Below are positions 33,571 through 43,286 of a stretch of DNA of 64,000 nt, piece after piece. Both the position numbers and the translations under genes were made by a program. Origin of the DNA: JBBQZP01 sp038207585 (lineage in GTDB: Bacteria > Pseudomonadota > Alphaproteobacteria > Rhodobacterales > Rhodobacteraceae); the NCBI GenBank assembly GCA_038207585.1, contig JBBQZP010000004.1:106255-170254 (forward strand). The letters run 5' to 3'. Below the pieces are notes generated by a model. The model did not search any database, had not been told where the DNA came from, and was given only the letters and a program-made list of their open reading frames with translations. Each line of letters starts with the position of its first letter. The first letter of the stretch is position 1.

Positions 33571-34400
33571 GCGCGGCTCACCCGCAGCATGCGGTCCAGC
33601 ACAATCGCCACGACCACGATCACGAACCCAGACTCAAACCCCAGTGCCGAATTGACCGAGTTCAACGCCCGCACCACTGGCACCCCCAACCCGTTCGCGC
33701 CGACCAGGGCCGCGATCACCACCATGGAAAGCGACAGCATGATCGTCTGGTTCAATCCCGCCATGATCTGCGGAAAGGCCCAGGGCAATTCCACTTTCCA
33801 AAGCCGCTGCGAAGGCGTCGCCCCAAACGCCGTTGCAGCCTCCAAAAGCGGCTGCGGCGTGGTCGATATGCCAAGCTGCGTCAGCCGGATCGGCGCGGGC
33901 AGCACGAAAATCACCGTGGCAATCAGGCCCGGCACCATGCCGATGCCAAAAAACACGATCGCGGGAATCAGATACACAAAGGTGGGCAAGGTCTGCATCA
34001 GATCCAGCACCGGCACCATCCAGGCATAAAGCCGGGGCCGATGTGCGGCGGCGATCCCGATGGGAACGCCCACCGCCATGCAGACAAAACAAGCCGACAG
34101 CACCAGCGTCAGACTTTGCGTCGTCTCATCCCAATATCCCTGATTCAGAATGAACAAAAACCCCACCAAAACCAGCAGGCAGGTCTTCCAGGACCGTTGC
34201 AAAACCCAGGTCAAAGCCACGAAAAGCCCGATGATCACCAGCGGATGCGGGGTCTGCAAACACCATAGAATCGCATTGATCAACGTCTCCATCGCCAAGC
34301 CCAGCGCATCAAAGAACGGCGCCGCATTTGTTTTCAACCAGTCAAACGCCAGTTTCGCGTAACGCCCAATCGGGATTTTGTCGTCGGTCAGCCAATCCAT
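33567..34400 (-). CDS. choW: Choline/betaine ABC transporter permease ChoW
   Basis: The start at 34400 gives 277 residues (MDWLTDDKIPIG). There are about six membrane segments and the permease loop around EAATAFGATPSQRLWKVELPWAFPQIMAGLNQ, the EAA motif. It is of the ProW type and forms the channel with ChoV. It follows choX on the minus strand, with dispersed element copy 4 in the gap. Confidence 0.92.
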   Translation of the reverse strand: MDWLTDDKIPIGRYAKLAFDWLKTNAAPFFDALGLAMETLINAILWCLQTPHPLVIIGLFVALTWVLQRSWKTCLLVLVGFLFILNQGYWDETTQSLTLVLSACFVCMAVGVPIGIAAAHRPRLYAWMVPVLDLMQTLPTFVYLIPAIVFFGIGMVPGLIATVIFVLPAPIRLTQLGISTTPQPLLEAATAFGATPSQRLWKVELPWAFPQIMAGLNQTIMLSLSMVVIAALVGANGLGVPVVRALNSVNSALGFESGFVIVVVAIVLDRMLRVSRA

Positions 34401-34415
34401 ACCGCGTCTTGCCCC

Positions 34416-34464
34416 TTCATTTTTGCACAAATACTCCGGGGGGTGCGGGGGGCTGGCCCCCCGC
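34416..34464 (-). repeat. Dispersed intergenic element, copy 4, with GC hairpin
   Basis: On the minus strand a perfect GCGGGGGG/CCCCCCGC stem (34445-34464) is followed by CCGGAGTATTTGTGCAAAAATGAA. It starts 20 bases after the choX stop in the direction of transcription, so it likely attenuates read-through into choW. Confidence 0.6.
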
Positions 34465-34483
34465 TCTGTCCGGGATCAAAGGC

Positions 34484-35413
34484 TTACTCGATGGCCGCTT
34501 TGACCGCCGCCATCGCATCGCCGCCGTCCTTGGTGGTCACACCGGCCAGCCAAGGCTCCAGCACGGAGGGATTGGCGGCAAGCCAGGTCTTCGCGGCCTC
34601 TTCGCCGTCCATTCCGTCGTTCAGGATTTTGCCCATGATTTCGTTTTCCATGGCCAGCGAAAACTCCATGTTCGCCAAAAGCTTGCCGGTGTTCGGGCAT
34701 TCCGTGGCAAAGCCTTTGCGCACGTTTGTGGCCACTTCGGCACCACCAAGGTTCGGGCCGAAATAGTCATCCCCGCCGGTCAGATAGGTCATCTTGAAGT
34801 TCGCATTCATCGGATGCGGCTCCCATCCCAGAAAGATGATGGGCTCGTTCTTGCCGGTGGTGCGGTCCACTTCGGCCAGCATCCCCTGTTCGGAAGACTC
34901 GGCCACCGTGAAATCCTTCAGCCCGAACGCGTCAGCCTCGATCATTGACAGGATCAGGCGGTTGCCGTCGTTGCCGGGCTCGATCCCGTAAATCTTGCCG
35001 CCAAGGGCATCCTTGTTCTTGGCGATATCCGCGAAATCCTTGATCCCAAGCGCCGCACCCGCCTCGTTTGTGGCCAGCGTATATTTTGCCCCGGTCAGGT
35101 TCACGCGCAAGGTTTCAACGGTGCCCGCCTCGCGGTAGGGGGCAAGATCGGCCTCCATCGTGGGCATCCAGTTGCCCAGAAACACATCGACATCACCGCC
35201 GGCAATGGCAGTGTAAGTCACTGGAACAGATAGAATTTTCGTTTCTGTATCATAGCCCAGCGCTTTCAGAACGACGCTGGCGGTAGCCGTGGTGGCGGTG
35301 ATATCCGTCCAGCCGACATCCGAGAATACAACCTTGTCGCAACCTGCGGCAAAGGCGGGGCTGGTCAGCGCCAGCAGGGCTGCGGCCAGCAGGGGGGTTT
35401 TGAATTGGGTCAT
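34484..35413 (-). CDS. choX: Choline ABC transporter substrate-binding protein ChoX
   Basis: The start at 35413 gives 309 residues with a clear signal peptide (MTQFKTPLLAAALLAL to about FAAGCD). VGWTDITATTA and GDVDVFLGNWMP are typical of ChoX/OpuAC-type choline and betaine binders, which use an aromatic cage. It is the first gene of choXWV. The BetI-type palindrome at 35436-35455 lies just upstream, so choline should induce it. Confidence 0.93.
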   Translation of the reverse strand: MTQFKTPLLAAALLALTSPAFAAGCDKVVFSDVGWTDITATTATASVVLKALGYDTETKILSVPVTYTAIAGGDVDVFLGNWMPTMEADLAPYREAGTVETLRVNLTGAKYTLATNEAGAALGIKDFADIAKNKDALGGKIYGIEPGNDGNRLILSMIEADAFGLKDFTVAESSEQGMLAEVDRTTGKNEPIIFLGWEPHPMNANFKMTYLTGGDDYFGPNLGGAEVATNVRKGFATECPNTGKLLANMEFSLAMENEIMGKILNDGMDGEEAAKTWLAANPSVLEPWLAGVTTKDGGDAMAAVKAAIE

Positions 35414-35435
35414 GTTTGCTCCCGTTGGTTTTTTG

Positions 35436-35455
35436 TTGATTGACGAGTCAATAAA
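35436..35455. promoter_or_regulatory. BetI-type operator between choX and betI
   Basis: ATTGAC, GA, GTCAAT form a perfect palindrome inside TTGATTGACGAGTCAATAAA. This closely resembles the operator known for E. coli BetI (half sites ATTG/CAAT). It sits 23 bases before the choX start and 44 before betI, so one repressor could control both directions. Confidence 0.75.
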
Positions 35456-35498
35456 CTTCACGCACCCTTGGTTTGGCAAGCAAAAACTGGGGACACGG

Positions 35499-36092
35499 AT
35501 GCCGAAGCTTGGAATGGAGCCTATCCGAAAGGCGGCGTTGGTCAACGCAACGATTGTTGAAATCGGGCGCAGCGGGTCTTTGGATGTGACGGTCGGGCAG
35601 ATCGCGCGGCGGGCTGGCATGTCCACAGCGCTTGCACATCACTATTTCGGCAGCAAAGAGGCGTTGTTTCTGGCGGCGATGCGGCATGTTCTTTCGCTTT
35701 ACGGGGCCGAAGTGCGCGGCGCGCTTGGGGTGTCAGCTGGTCCGGCGCAGCGGCTGAATGCGATTTTGCGCGCGTCCTTCTCGCCCGCGAACTTTCGCGC
35801 CGATGTGGTCGGGGCCTGGCTCAATTTTTATGTGCTGGCACAGACGGTGCCCGAGGCGCGCAGGCTTTTGAACATCTATCAACGGCGGTTGCGGTCGAAC
35901 CTGATGGATTGTCTGCACTCTTTGGCGGGTACGCGTGCCGGGGCGATTGCCGATGGGTTGGGGGCACTGATCGACGGGGTATACCTGCGCGAGGCATTGG
36001 CCGCAAAACCATCCGACGGGGCGGCGGCGGTGCAGCTAGTGTTGGCCTATCTGAATGCGGAGTTGTCTCAGGGAGCCGCCAATGCAGGCTGA
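35499..36092 (+). CDS. betI: TetR-family choline-responsive repressor BetI
   Basis: The start at 35499 (197 residues, MPKLGMEPIRKAALVNATI) has GGGGA upstream. The TetR helix-turn-helix is VGQIARRAGMSTALAHHYFGSKEALFLAAMR (about 32-62). Start, length and N-terminus fit BetI. It is divergent from choX and overlaps betA by 11 bases. It probably represses both cho and bet genes until choline is present. Confidence 0.93.
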   Translation: MPKLGMEPIRKAALVNATIVEIGRSGSLDVTVGQIARRAGMSTALAHHYFGSKEALFLAAMRHVLSLYGAEVRGALGVSAGPAQRLNAILRASFSPANFRADVVGAWLNFYVLAQTVPEARRLLNIYQRRLRSNLMDCLHSLAGTRAGAIADGLGALIDGVYLREALAAKPSDGAAAVQLVLAYLNAELSQGAANAG

Positions 36093-37746
36093 TTTCGTAA
36101 TTATCGGCGCAGGCTCGGGGGGCTGTGCGGCGGCGTATCGGCTGGGCGAGGCGGGCGCGTCGGTTATTGTCATTGAACACGGCGGCACAGATGCAGGGCC
36201 GTTTATCCAGATGCCGGCCGCGCTAAGCTATCCGATGAACATGGCCCGCTATGATTGGGGCTTTGCGTCGGAACCAGAACCCTTCCTCGGCAACCGGGTT
36301 CTGGCCACACCGCGCGGCAAGGTGATCGGCGGGTCATCCTCGATCAACGGGATGGTCTATGTGCGCGGCCATGCGCGGGATTTTGACCATTGGGCTGATC
36401 AGGGCGCTGCGGGCTGGGGTTTTGCCGATGTGCTGCCCTATTTCAAGCGGATGGAGCATTGGCACGGCGGTCTTGATACGGGCGGCACGGATACCGGCTG
36501 GCGCGGCACAGACGGCCCTTTGCACATCACGCGTGGTCCGCGCGACAACCCGCTGTTCGAAGCGTTCATCCAGGCGGGCGCGCAAGCAGGCTATCCGGTG
36601 ACGCCCGACTACAATGGCGAGGCGCAGGAAGGCTTCGGCCCGATGGAGGCAACCATCTGGAAGGGGCGGCGTTGGTCTGCGGCCAACGCCTATCTCAAGC
36701 CCGCTGTGGCGCGCGGCAACGTAACCGTGGTGCGGGCTTTGGCGCAGCGCGTGGTGATCGAGGAAAGCCGCGCCGTCGGTGTGGAGGTGATGCGCGCAGG
36801 CCGCGTCGAAGTGATCCGTGCGGGCCGTGAGGTGGTGCTGGCGGCGTCGTCGATCAACACGCCGAAACTGCTGATGCTGTCGGGAATCGGCGCGGGCGCG
36901 CATCTGGCCGAACATGGCATCCCGGTGGTCGCGGACCGCGCCGGGGTCGGCGCAAACCTGCAGGACCATCTGGAGGTGTATATGCAGTTCGCCTCCAAAC
37001 AGCCGATAACCCTTTATAAGCACTGGAATCTTCTGGGAAAGGCGATGATCGGCGCGCAGTGGTTGTTCACCGGCAAGGGCTTGGGCGCGTCCAATCAGTT
37101 CGAGGCTTGTGGCTTTATCCGCTCGCGCGCAGGCGTCGATTACCCCGATATCCAGTATCATTTCCTGCCCATCGCCGTGCGCTATGATGGCAAAGCCTCG
37201 GCCGAGGGGCACGGGTTTCAGGCCCATACCGGCCCGATGCGATCAAAGTCGCGCGGCGCGGTCACGCTGCGGTCGGCCGACCCTGCCGACGCGCCGCGCA
37301 TCCGGTTCAACTATATGTCGCACCCCGAGGATTGGGAAGATTTCCGCCAATGCCTGCGCCTGACGCGCGAGGTTTTCGCCCAAGCGGCGATGGAGCCTTT
37401 CGTGAAGCACGAGATTCAGCCGGGGTCGGCACTTCAGACCGACGCCGAGTTGGATAGCTTTATCCGCCAGCATGCCGAAAGTGCGTACCACCCTTGCGGC
37501 ACCGCCCGGATGGGGCGCGCAGATGATCCGCTGGCGGTGGTCGATCCCGAATGTCGGGTCATCGGGGTGGAGCGGCTGCGCGTTGCAGACAGCTCGATCT
37601 TTCCGCGGATTACGAATGGCAATCTGAATGGGCCGTCGATCATGGTGGGCGAAAAGGCGGCGGATCATCTGCTGGGCCGGGTGCCGCTGGCGCCTTTGAA
37701 CCTTGAACCGGCGGTGAACCCGAACTGGCGCACCGCGCAGCGTTAG
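36082..37746 (+). CDS. betA: Choline dehydrogenase BetA
   Basis: The start at 36082 gives 554 residues. The Rossmann motif DFVIIGAGSGGCAAAYRLGE opens the protein, followed by GMC signatures GGSSSINGMVYVRGH and the second motif around SSINTPKLLMLSGIG. HPCGTARMG near 475 is the conserved catalytic-region motif (YHPCGTARMG). It oxidises choline to betaine aldehyde at the membrane with FAD. No betB gene is adjacent, so the aldehyde step must be encoded elsewhere. Confidence 0.95.
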   Translation: MQADFVIIGAGSGGCAAAYRLGEAGASVIVIEHGGTDAGPFIQMPAALSYPMNMARYDWGFASEPEPFLGNRVLATPRGKVIGGSSSINGMVYVRGHARDFDHWADQGAAGWGFADVLPYFKRMEHWHGGLDTGGTDTGWRGTDGPLHITRGPRDNPLFEAFIQAGAQAGYPVTPDYNGEAQEGFGPMEATIWKGRRWSAANAYLKPAVARGNVTVVRALAQRVVIEESRAVGVEVMRAGRVEVIRAGREVVLAASSINTPKLLMLSGIGAGAHLAEHGIPVVADRAGVGANLQDHLEVYMQFASKQPITLYKHWNLLGKAMIGAQWLFTGKGLGASNQFEACGFIRSRAGVDYPDIQYHFLPIAVRYDGKASAEGHGFQAHTGPMRSKSRGAVTLRSADPADAPRIRFNYMSHPEDWEDFRQCLRLTREVFAQAAMEPFVKHEIQPGSALQTDAELDSFIRQHAESAYHPCGTARMGRADDPLAVVDPECRVIGVERLRVADSSIFPRITNGNLNGPSIMVGEKAADHLLGRVPLAPLNLEPAVNPNWRTAQR

Positions 37747-37757
37747 GCGGGGCAGCG

Positions 37758-38975
37758 TTAAGCCGCCCCCACCGCCCGCGCCCGCAGGATCACCCACCAG
37801 ACGCAGACCAGAGTCAGCACCGCCGTGACCAGCATCAACAAAACCAACGGCATCGGCCCCGATCCATGCGTCAGGATCAGGCCTGCAAGGGTTGCCAAAG
37901 CCGCACCGCCGCCAATGGTGAACGCGCCGCCAAGCCCTGCGGCTGACCCCGCAAGGGCAGGGCGCACCGACAAAAGCCCCGCATTCGCGCTGGGTAACAG
38001 CACGCCGTTGCCGACGCCGACAAAGATCGTCAGCCCGAAGAAAAGCTGCGGCGACGAAAACCCCAAGGCGGTCAACAGGGCAAGAAGCGCCATTCCGAAC
38101 AGCGAAATCAACGCGCCATAAACCATCATCCGGTTGATGCCGGCGACAACCGAATACCGCCCCGACAGGAAATTCCCGGCCAGATAGCCCAAGGCCGGTG
38201 CCCCGAAATAAAATCCCAGCGCCGATGGGGTAAGGCCGTAGACATCGGTGCCCACAAAAGGCGCGCCGCCCAGATAGGCAAAGAACGCGCCCGAGGCCAA
38301 AGCGGCGGCAAGGCAATAGCCCCAGAACCGTTGCGAGGTTAAAAGCTGCGGATACTGGCTGACCTGAGCGGCAAAGCTTGTCGGGGCCTTGACCGCCGTC
38401 TCGCCCTGATCGGCCCAGATCAGCGCCAAAAGCCCCGCGCCGCCTGCTGCCATCACCCAGAAGCTTGCACGCCAGCCGAACCATTCATCCAACTGCCCGC
38501 CGATGACCGGGCCGATCATCGGCACGATCGACATGCCCATCGTGACATATCCGATCATCGACGCTGCCTGATCCTGCCCCACCATATCGCGCACCACCGC
38601 GCGTGAAACGACAAAGGCTGTCGCAATCGCCGCCTGCAGCAGACGGAACGCCATGAACACGGTGAAATTCGGCGCGTAAAGCGCGCCAAGGCTGGCGATC
38701 AGGAAAATCGCGGTTGTTGCCAGCATGATCCGTCGCCGCCCGAAGCGGTCCGATATCGGGCCGATGAACAACTGCAGCGCCGCTGTTGTGGCCAGGTACA
38801 GCGACACCGAAAGCTGCATTGCGGGGTAGGGCACCTCGAAATAAAGTGCCATCGACGGCAGCGAGGGCAAAAAGATGTTCAGCGACAGCGCCGCTAGCCC
38901 CGCCATCAGAATAAGCGTGGTGATGTGGGGCGGGGTCGTGCGGTCCAGAAACCGGATGGCGGGAAGCGCTGTCAT
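37758..38975 (-). CDS. MFS drug-resistance transporter, Bcr/CflA family
   Basis: This 405-residue protein has about 12 membrane segments and the MFS motif GPISDRFGRRRIML (near 72-85), plus LPSMALYFEV typical of Bcr/CflA exporters. It probably expels drugs or metabolites by proton antiport. It is convergent with betA (11-base gap) and divergent from pccB. No specific substrate is evident. Confidence 0.88.
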   Translation of the reverse strand: MTALPAIRFLDRTTPPHITTLILMAGLAALSLNIFLPSLPSMALYFEVPYPAMQLSVSLYLATTAALQLFIGPISDRFGRRRIMLATTAIFLIASLGALYAPNFTVFMAFRLLQAAIATAFVVSRAVVRDMVGQDQAASMIGYVTMGMSIVPMIGPVIGGQLDEWFGWRASFWVMAAGGAGLLALIWADQGETAVKAPTSFAAQVSQYPQLLTSQRFWGYCLAAALASGAFFAYLGGAPFVGTDVYGLTPSALGFYFGAPALGYLAGNFLSGRYSVVAGINRMMVYGALISLFGMALLALLTALGFSSPQLFFGLTIFVGVGNGVLLPSANAGLLSVRPALAGSAAGLGGAFTIGGGAALATLAGLILTHGSGPMPLVLLMLVTAVLTLVCVWWVILRARAVGAA

Positions 38976-39037
38976 TCCCTTCGCCTATCCGTGCCAAGCG
39001 GCCCTGTCCATGCCATTCGTGCCCGGCAATCCGCCAC

Positions 39038-39101
39038 TTTTGCACAGGGTTGCGGCGGTGTTGTGCAATTTCCCTTTTGCAACGCGCACAGCCACTATAG
39101 T
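39038..39101 (+). promoter_or_regulatory. Candidate pccB control region with TTTTGCA-type repeats
   Basis: Three similar octamers are visible: TTTTGCAC (39038-39045), TTGTGCAA (39061-39068) and TTTTGCAA (39075-39082); a TATAGT -10 candidate is at 39096-39101. In Rhodobacter sphaeroides the regulator PccR controls propionyl-CoA genes through paired TTTGCAAA boxes. The spacing here (14 between starts) is not the published 12, so this is only a candidate. Confidence 0.4.
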
Positions 39102-39127
39102 CTGCCCGACAATCTGGGGGGGACCGC

Positions 39128-40660
<1,533 letters not shown>

Positions 40661-40678
40661 TCCGACAGGGAGAATCGG

Positions 40679-41437
40679 ATGCCACTGACCATCGACATCG
40701 CAGCCGAAGCAGACGCGCCCGAGGTGAAGGCGCTTGATCTGTCGGCGCTTGGGCCGGATGATTACCTGAACCTGATCCTGCAACGCTCGGAAGTCATGTA
40801 TGATATTCCGAAATCGGGGCAGGTGATCCGGGCATGGAATGCGGGCGATCTGGACCCGATCGCGCGGGTAGTAGAGACGTTGGGCGATGCGATTGCACGG
40901 CGCGCGGCGGGGGTGATCCGGGCCGAATACCGGGCCATTGCGCCGCATCTGCGGGATATCAAACCCAAGCGTATCGCCGATATAGGCTGCGGCTACGCGT
41001 TCTTTGATCTTTTTGCCGCGCAGGATCTGAAAGCCGACCTCGTGCTGATCGACCTTGAGGTGAACGAGCATCGCCATTTCGGTTTTCAACCCGAGGGGGC
41101 GGCTTATTCCAGCCTGTCAGTTGCGCGCAAGATGTTGGAAGATAACGGGATATCCGCGAAAAAAATTACCACGCTGAACCCGCGCGATATAGCACCCGAA
41201 ACCGTGAAGCCGGTTGATCTGGCGGTGTCGTTCCTGTCGTGCGGGTTTCACTATCCGGTCGATCTGTATCTGCCGTTTCTGGACCGAGCCCTGAAACCCG
41301 GCGGTTCAGCGATCTTTGATCTGCGCGAGGCGACGGCGGATGCGCAGACGGCGGCTCTGGCTTCGTTCGGGGCGATTTCGGGGCTCGGTGCGCCGTCAAA
41401 GGCCCGCCGTGTCCTGCTGAAAAAGGTCATGCGATGA
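40679..41437 (+). CDS. Class I SAM-dependent methyltransferase-like protein
   Basis: The 252-residue protein has a Rossmann-like methyltransferase core: IADIGCGYAFFDLF (99-112, SAM motif I), ADLVLIDLEVNEH (motif II-like) and KPGGSAIFDLREA (motif of strand 5). The N-terminal ~90 residues are helical. The substrate is unknown. It follows pccB by 18 bases and overlaps the next gene by 4 bases, so it belongs to the pcc transcript. Confidence 0.65.
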   Translation: MPLTIDIAAEADAPEVKALDLSALGPDDYLNLILQRSEVMYDIPKSGQVIRAWNAGDLDPIARVVETLGDAIARRAAGVIRAEYRAIAPHLRDIKPKRIADIGCGYAFFDLFAAQDLKADLVLIDLEVNEHRHFGFQPEGAAYSSLSVARKMLEDNGISAKKITTLNPRDIAPETVKPVDLAVSFLSCGFHYPVDLYLPFLDRALKPGGSAIFDLREATADAQTAALASFGAISGLGAPSKARRVLLKKVMR

Positions 41438-41826
41438 ACGAAGAAACCCAACTCCACACTGACGCGCAGGTTGAAGGCGGTGATGATACACCGGTTCCGG
41501 TGCCATCGGGCCAATCCGTCGTGTTGCAGGACGTGATCTGGAACGAACCGGGCCCGGACGGGTTGGTGCTGCGGTTTCGCTTTATTGCGCCGGACATTGC
41601 CCGGAACGGCGGGTCGGTTGAATTCGAGACGGCCTCTGCCGACATGATGGCATTGTGCGAAACCTACGCTTTGCCACGGCTGACCCAGTTCGGACCGGCA
41701 CCCGGTCAGGTGATCATCTCGCTTTCCGATGTTGCGGTGCCCTTTGGCCAGTCGGCGCCGGAAGCGACACAGTTTTTCGAAGCGTTTTCGATCATCGACG
41801 GCGCCTGTGTCTGGGATGTTTACTGA
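41434..41826 (+). CDS. Small conserved protein of the pcc operon (resembles DUF6497)
   Basis: This 130-residue protein contains VPSGQSVVLQDVIWNEPGPD and FETASADMMALCETYALPRL. I associate it from memory with Rhodobacterales-restricted DUF6497 proteins, but could not check. It has no signal peptide or membrane segment. It is translationally coupled to the methyltransferase gene. Function unknown. Confidence 0.6.
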   Translation: MNEETQLHTDAQVEGGDDTPVPVPSGQSVVLQDVIWNEPGPDGLVLRFRFIAPDIARNGGSVEFETASADMMALCETYALPRLTQFGPAPGQVIISLSDVAVPFGQSAPEATQFFEAFSIIDGACVWDVY

Positions 41827-42040
41827 TGCAACCCGATCTTTTGCCGCCACTGCCGTTGATGCGTTGCCAAATCGCTGACCATCGCAATCTTTTGGTCCGA
41901 ATGAACCTGATCCCATGTCATTTGGAATGCGGATGCGTTATCGTGTCGTGCGGCCACAATATCGTGACCTCAGTCCCACATCGGGGGCAACCGCGCTGCG
42001 TAACAACCCGGCTGGCCACCCGCCTATTTCGGAGTCGAGA

Positions 42041-42178
42041 ATGTCGAAAAGCACCAAAATCCTCCTTAGCCTTTGCATGGTTGCCTTCATTGGCGCTTGC
42101 GCCAAGAAAACCGAAGTTGTCGCAGCTGATCCGGCCGTGTCGACCGAGCCGGTTTTCCAAGGTAAATACGGCAGCTAA
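42041..42178 (+). CDS. Small lipoprotein (45 residues)
   Basis: The start at 42041 has GGAG upstream. The product begins MSKSTKILLSLCMVAF followed by lipobox IGAC (Cys near 20), then KKTEVVAADPAVSTEPVFQGKYGS. The mature peptide is about 26 residues. A strong terminator follows its stop. The 214-base gap before it shows no other gene. Confidence 0.75.
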   Translation: MSKSTKILLSLCMVAFIGACAKKTEVVAADPAVSTEPVFQGKYGS

Positions 42179-42187
42179 GTGCTGCAG

Positions 42188-42228
42188 ACGGGTGCCTTCG
42201 GCCGTGCCGGCGGCACCCGTTGTATTTT
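42188..42228 (+). terminator. Intrinsic terminator after the small lipoprotein gene
   Basis: ACGGGTGCC (42188-42196) pairs with GGCACCCGT (42212-42220), with a further internal GCC/GGC pair, followed by TGTATTTT. It begins 10 bases after the stop codon at 42178. Confidence 0.75.
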
Positions 42229-42289
42229 GCGCCGTACTTAATAGGCGGGCGCTAACATGTTGAAACATCGCGGTTTTCCAGGTCGCCTA

Positions 42290-42652
42290 ATGGGGACCGA
42301 CCATCAGTTCGTGATCCGGCGTGCCAATCACAAGGACGGCCCGGCCCGTATCATCAAGCGCGAACGTTTCCGTGATCGCAAGGCGACAGACCGTGCCGCG
42401 GATACGGCCTTTCTGGCAGCACTCTGGGCACATTTCGGAGAAGACCCGTTCGAGCGCGGCAATCTGGATGCCGGTCGGATCAGCTGGCTTTTCGGGCGCG
42501 AGGTGATGCCTGCAGAAGACCCGTTCGACCCCGAAAGCTATGACGCGCTGCTGCGCATTGACCGCAAGCGCGCCGAGGCAGCGTTTCCAGCCGTTTTTGC
42601 CCCGGATGCCGCCCCGCCGCCGCAAGGCGACTGGGATGACGAGGACGATTAG
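42290..42652 (+). CDS. Hypothetical protein in the pcc region
   Basis: The protein is about 120 residues from the ATG at 42290 (MGTDHQFVIRRANHK), or 131 from an upstream ATG at 42257; AGG lies before the inner one. It is rich in Arg, Asp and Glu and ends in DWDDEDD. It has no signal or membrane segment. The region before it begins after a terminator, so it likely has its own promoter. It resembles no domain I can name. Coding is supported by length and codon pattern only. Confidence 0.55.
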   Translation: MGTDHQFVIRRANHKDGPARIIKRERFRDRKATDRAADTAFLAALWAHFGEDPFERGNLDAGRISWLFGREVMPAEDPFDPESYDALLRIDRKRAEAAFPAVFAPDAAPPPQGDWDDEDD

Positions 42653-42986
42653 GCATGATCTGGCGCAAGCGGGGGGCGATTTGGCCAAATGGCGCGCATC
42701 TGCTGGTGGGTGCTATTTTTCCCTTTGCCGTCGTTCGGGTGGTGTCGCATCCTTTGTCGGCGCGTGCTGCAAGCCAATGGTATGCCGGCCTTGATCCGAT
42801 CTGTTACCCTTCCCCGATCTTTCGGCCCGACCCTGATGTGGTCGGGCCGCCTTTTTGCGTAATTGTAAAAAATAAGCATTGGCAAAGACTTGCCGATGGA
42901 ACCAAAAGGCTGACTTGTGCGTTTTTGTTTGAGATGTTTGCGGTACACTCCGCCGACACAACCTCGTTCAACGGAGATAGACAAAC
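42653..42986. other. 334-base gap holding a strong terminator and the next promoter
   Basis: An open frame starts at 42655 but runs through the terminator at 42823-42857 and is not convincing. The left part (42653-42822) ends at that terminator and could encode a small RNA or the 3' end of the upstream transcript. The right part (42858-42986) is AT-rich and probably carries the promoter of the lipoprotein at 42987. Confidence 0.4.
42823..42857 (+). terminator. Strong intrinsic terminator
   Basis: CGGCCCGACC (42823-42832), a seven-base loop, GGTCGGGCCG (42840-42849), then CCTTTTTG. The stem is a perfect 10 bp. It lies 170 bases after the last clear stop codon, so it ends either a long 3' UTR or a separate short RNA. 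Confidence 0.85.
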
Positions 42987-43193
42987 ATGCAATTCACAAA
43001 ACTTTTTGGGATCGCGGCCCTTTTGGTATCAGTCGCGGCCTGTGATACGATCGACACCGATGCCGAACGTGGCGCGGTGGGTGCAGCGGCAGGTGCCGGG
43101 CTGTCTGCGGCGACCGGAAATAACCCGCTTACCGGTGCAGTCATCGGTGGTGCGGCGGGCGTGTTCTGTGACGACGCGGGTGTGTGCCGCTAA
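42987..43193 (+). CDS. Small glycine-zipper lipoprotein
   Basis: The 68-residue protein has a lipobox LVSVAAC (Cys near 19) after a signal peptide. A glycine/alanine-rich zipper follows (GAVGAAAGAGLSAATGNNPLTGAVIGGAAG in parts), as in outer-membrane lipoproteins of the 17-kDa antigen type. GGAG lies upstream. A perfect terminator follows the stop. It is not obviously related to propionyl-CoA metabolism. Confidence 0.8.
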   Translation: MQFTKLFGIAALLVSVAACDTIDTDAERGAVGAAAGAGLSAATGNNPLTGAVIGGAAGVFCDDAGVCR

Positions 43194-43223
43194 CCAACCC
43201 GCAAAAACCGAACCTATCCACAG

Positions 43224-43256
43224 ACCATCCGGGCCAACTGCCCGGGTGGTTTTTTC
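43224..43256 (+). terminator. Intrinsic terminator after the glycine-zipper lipoprotein gene
   Basis: ACCATCCGGGC (43224-43234), a five-base loop, GCCCGGGTGGT (43240-43250), then TTTTTT. The stem has one G-U pair. It lies before pccA, so pccA may have a separate promoter or depend on read-through. Confidence 0.85.
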
Positions 43257-43286
43257 ATTTTCAGACGTCGCAGGGGGAAAACCGGC

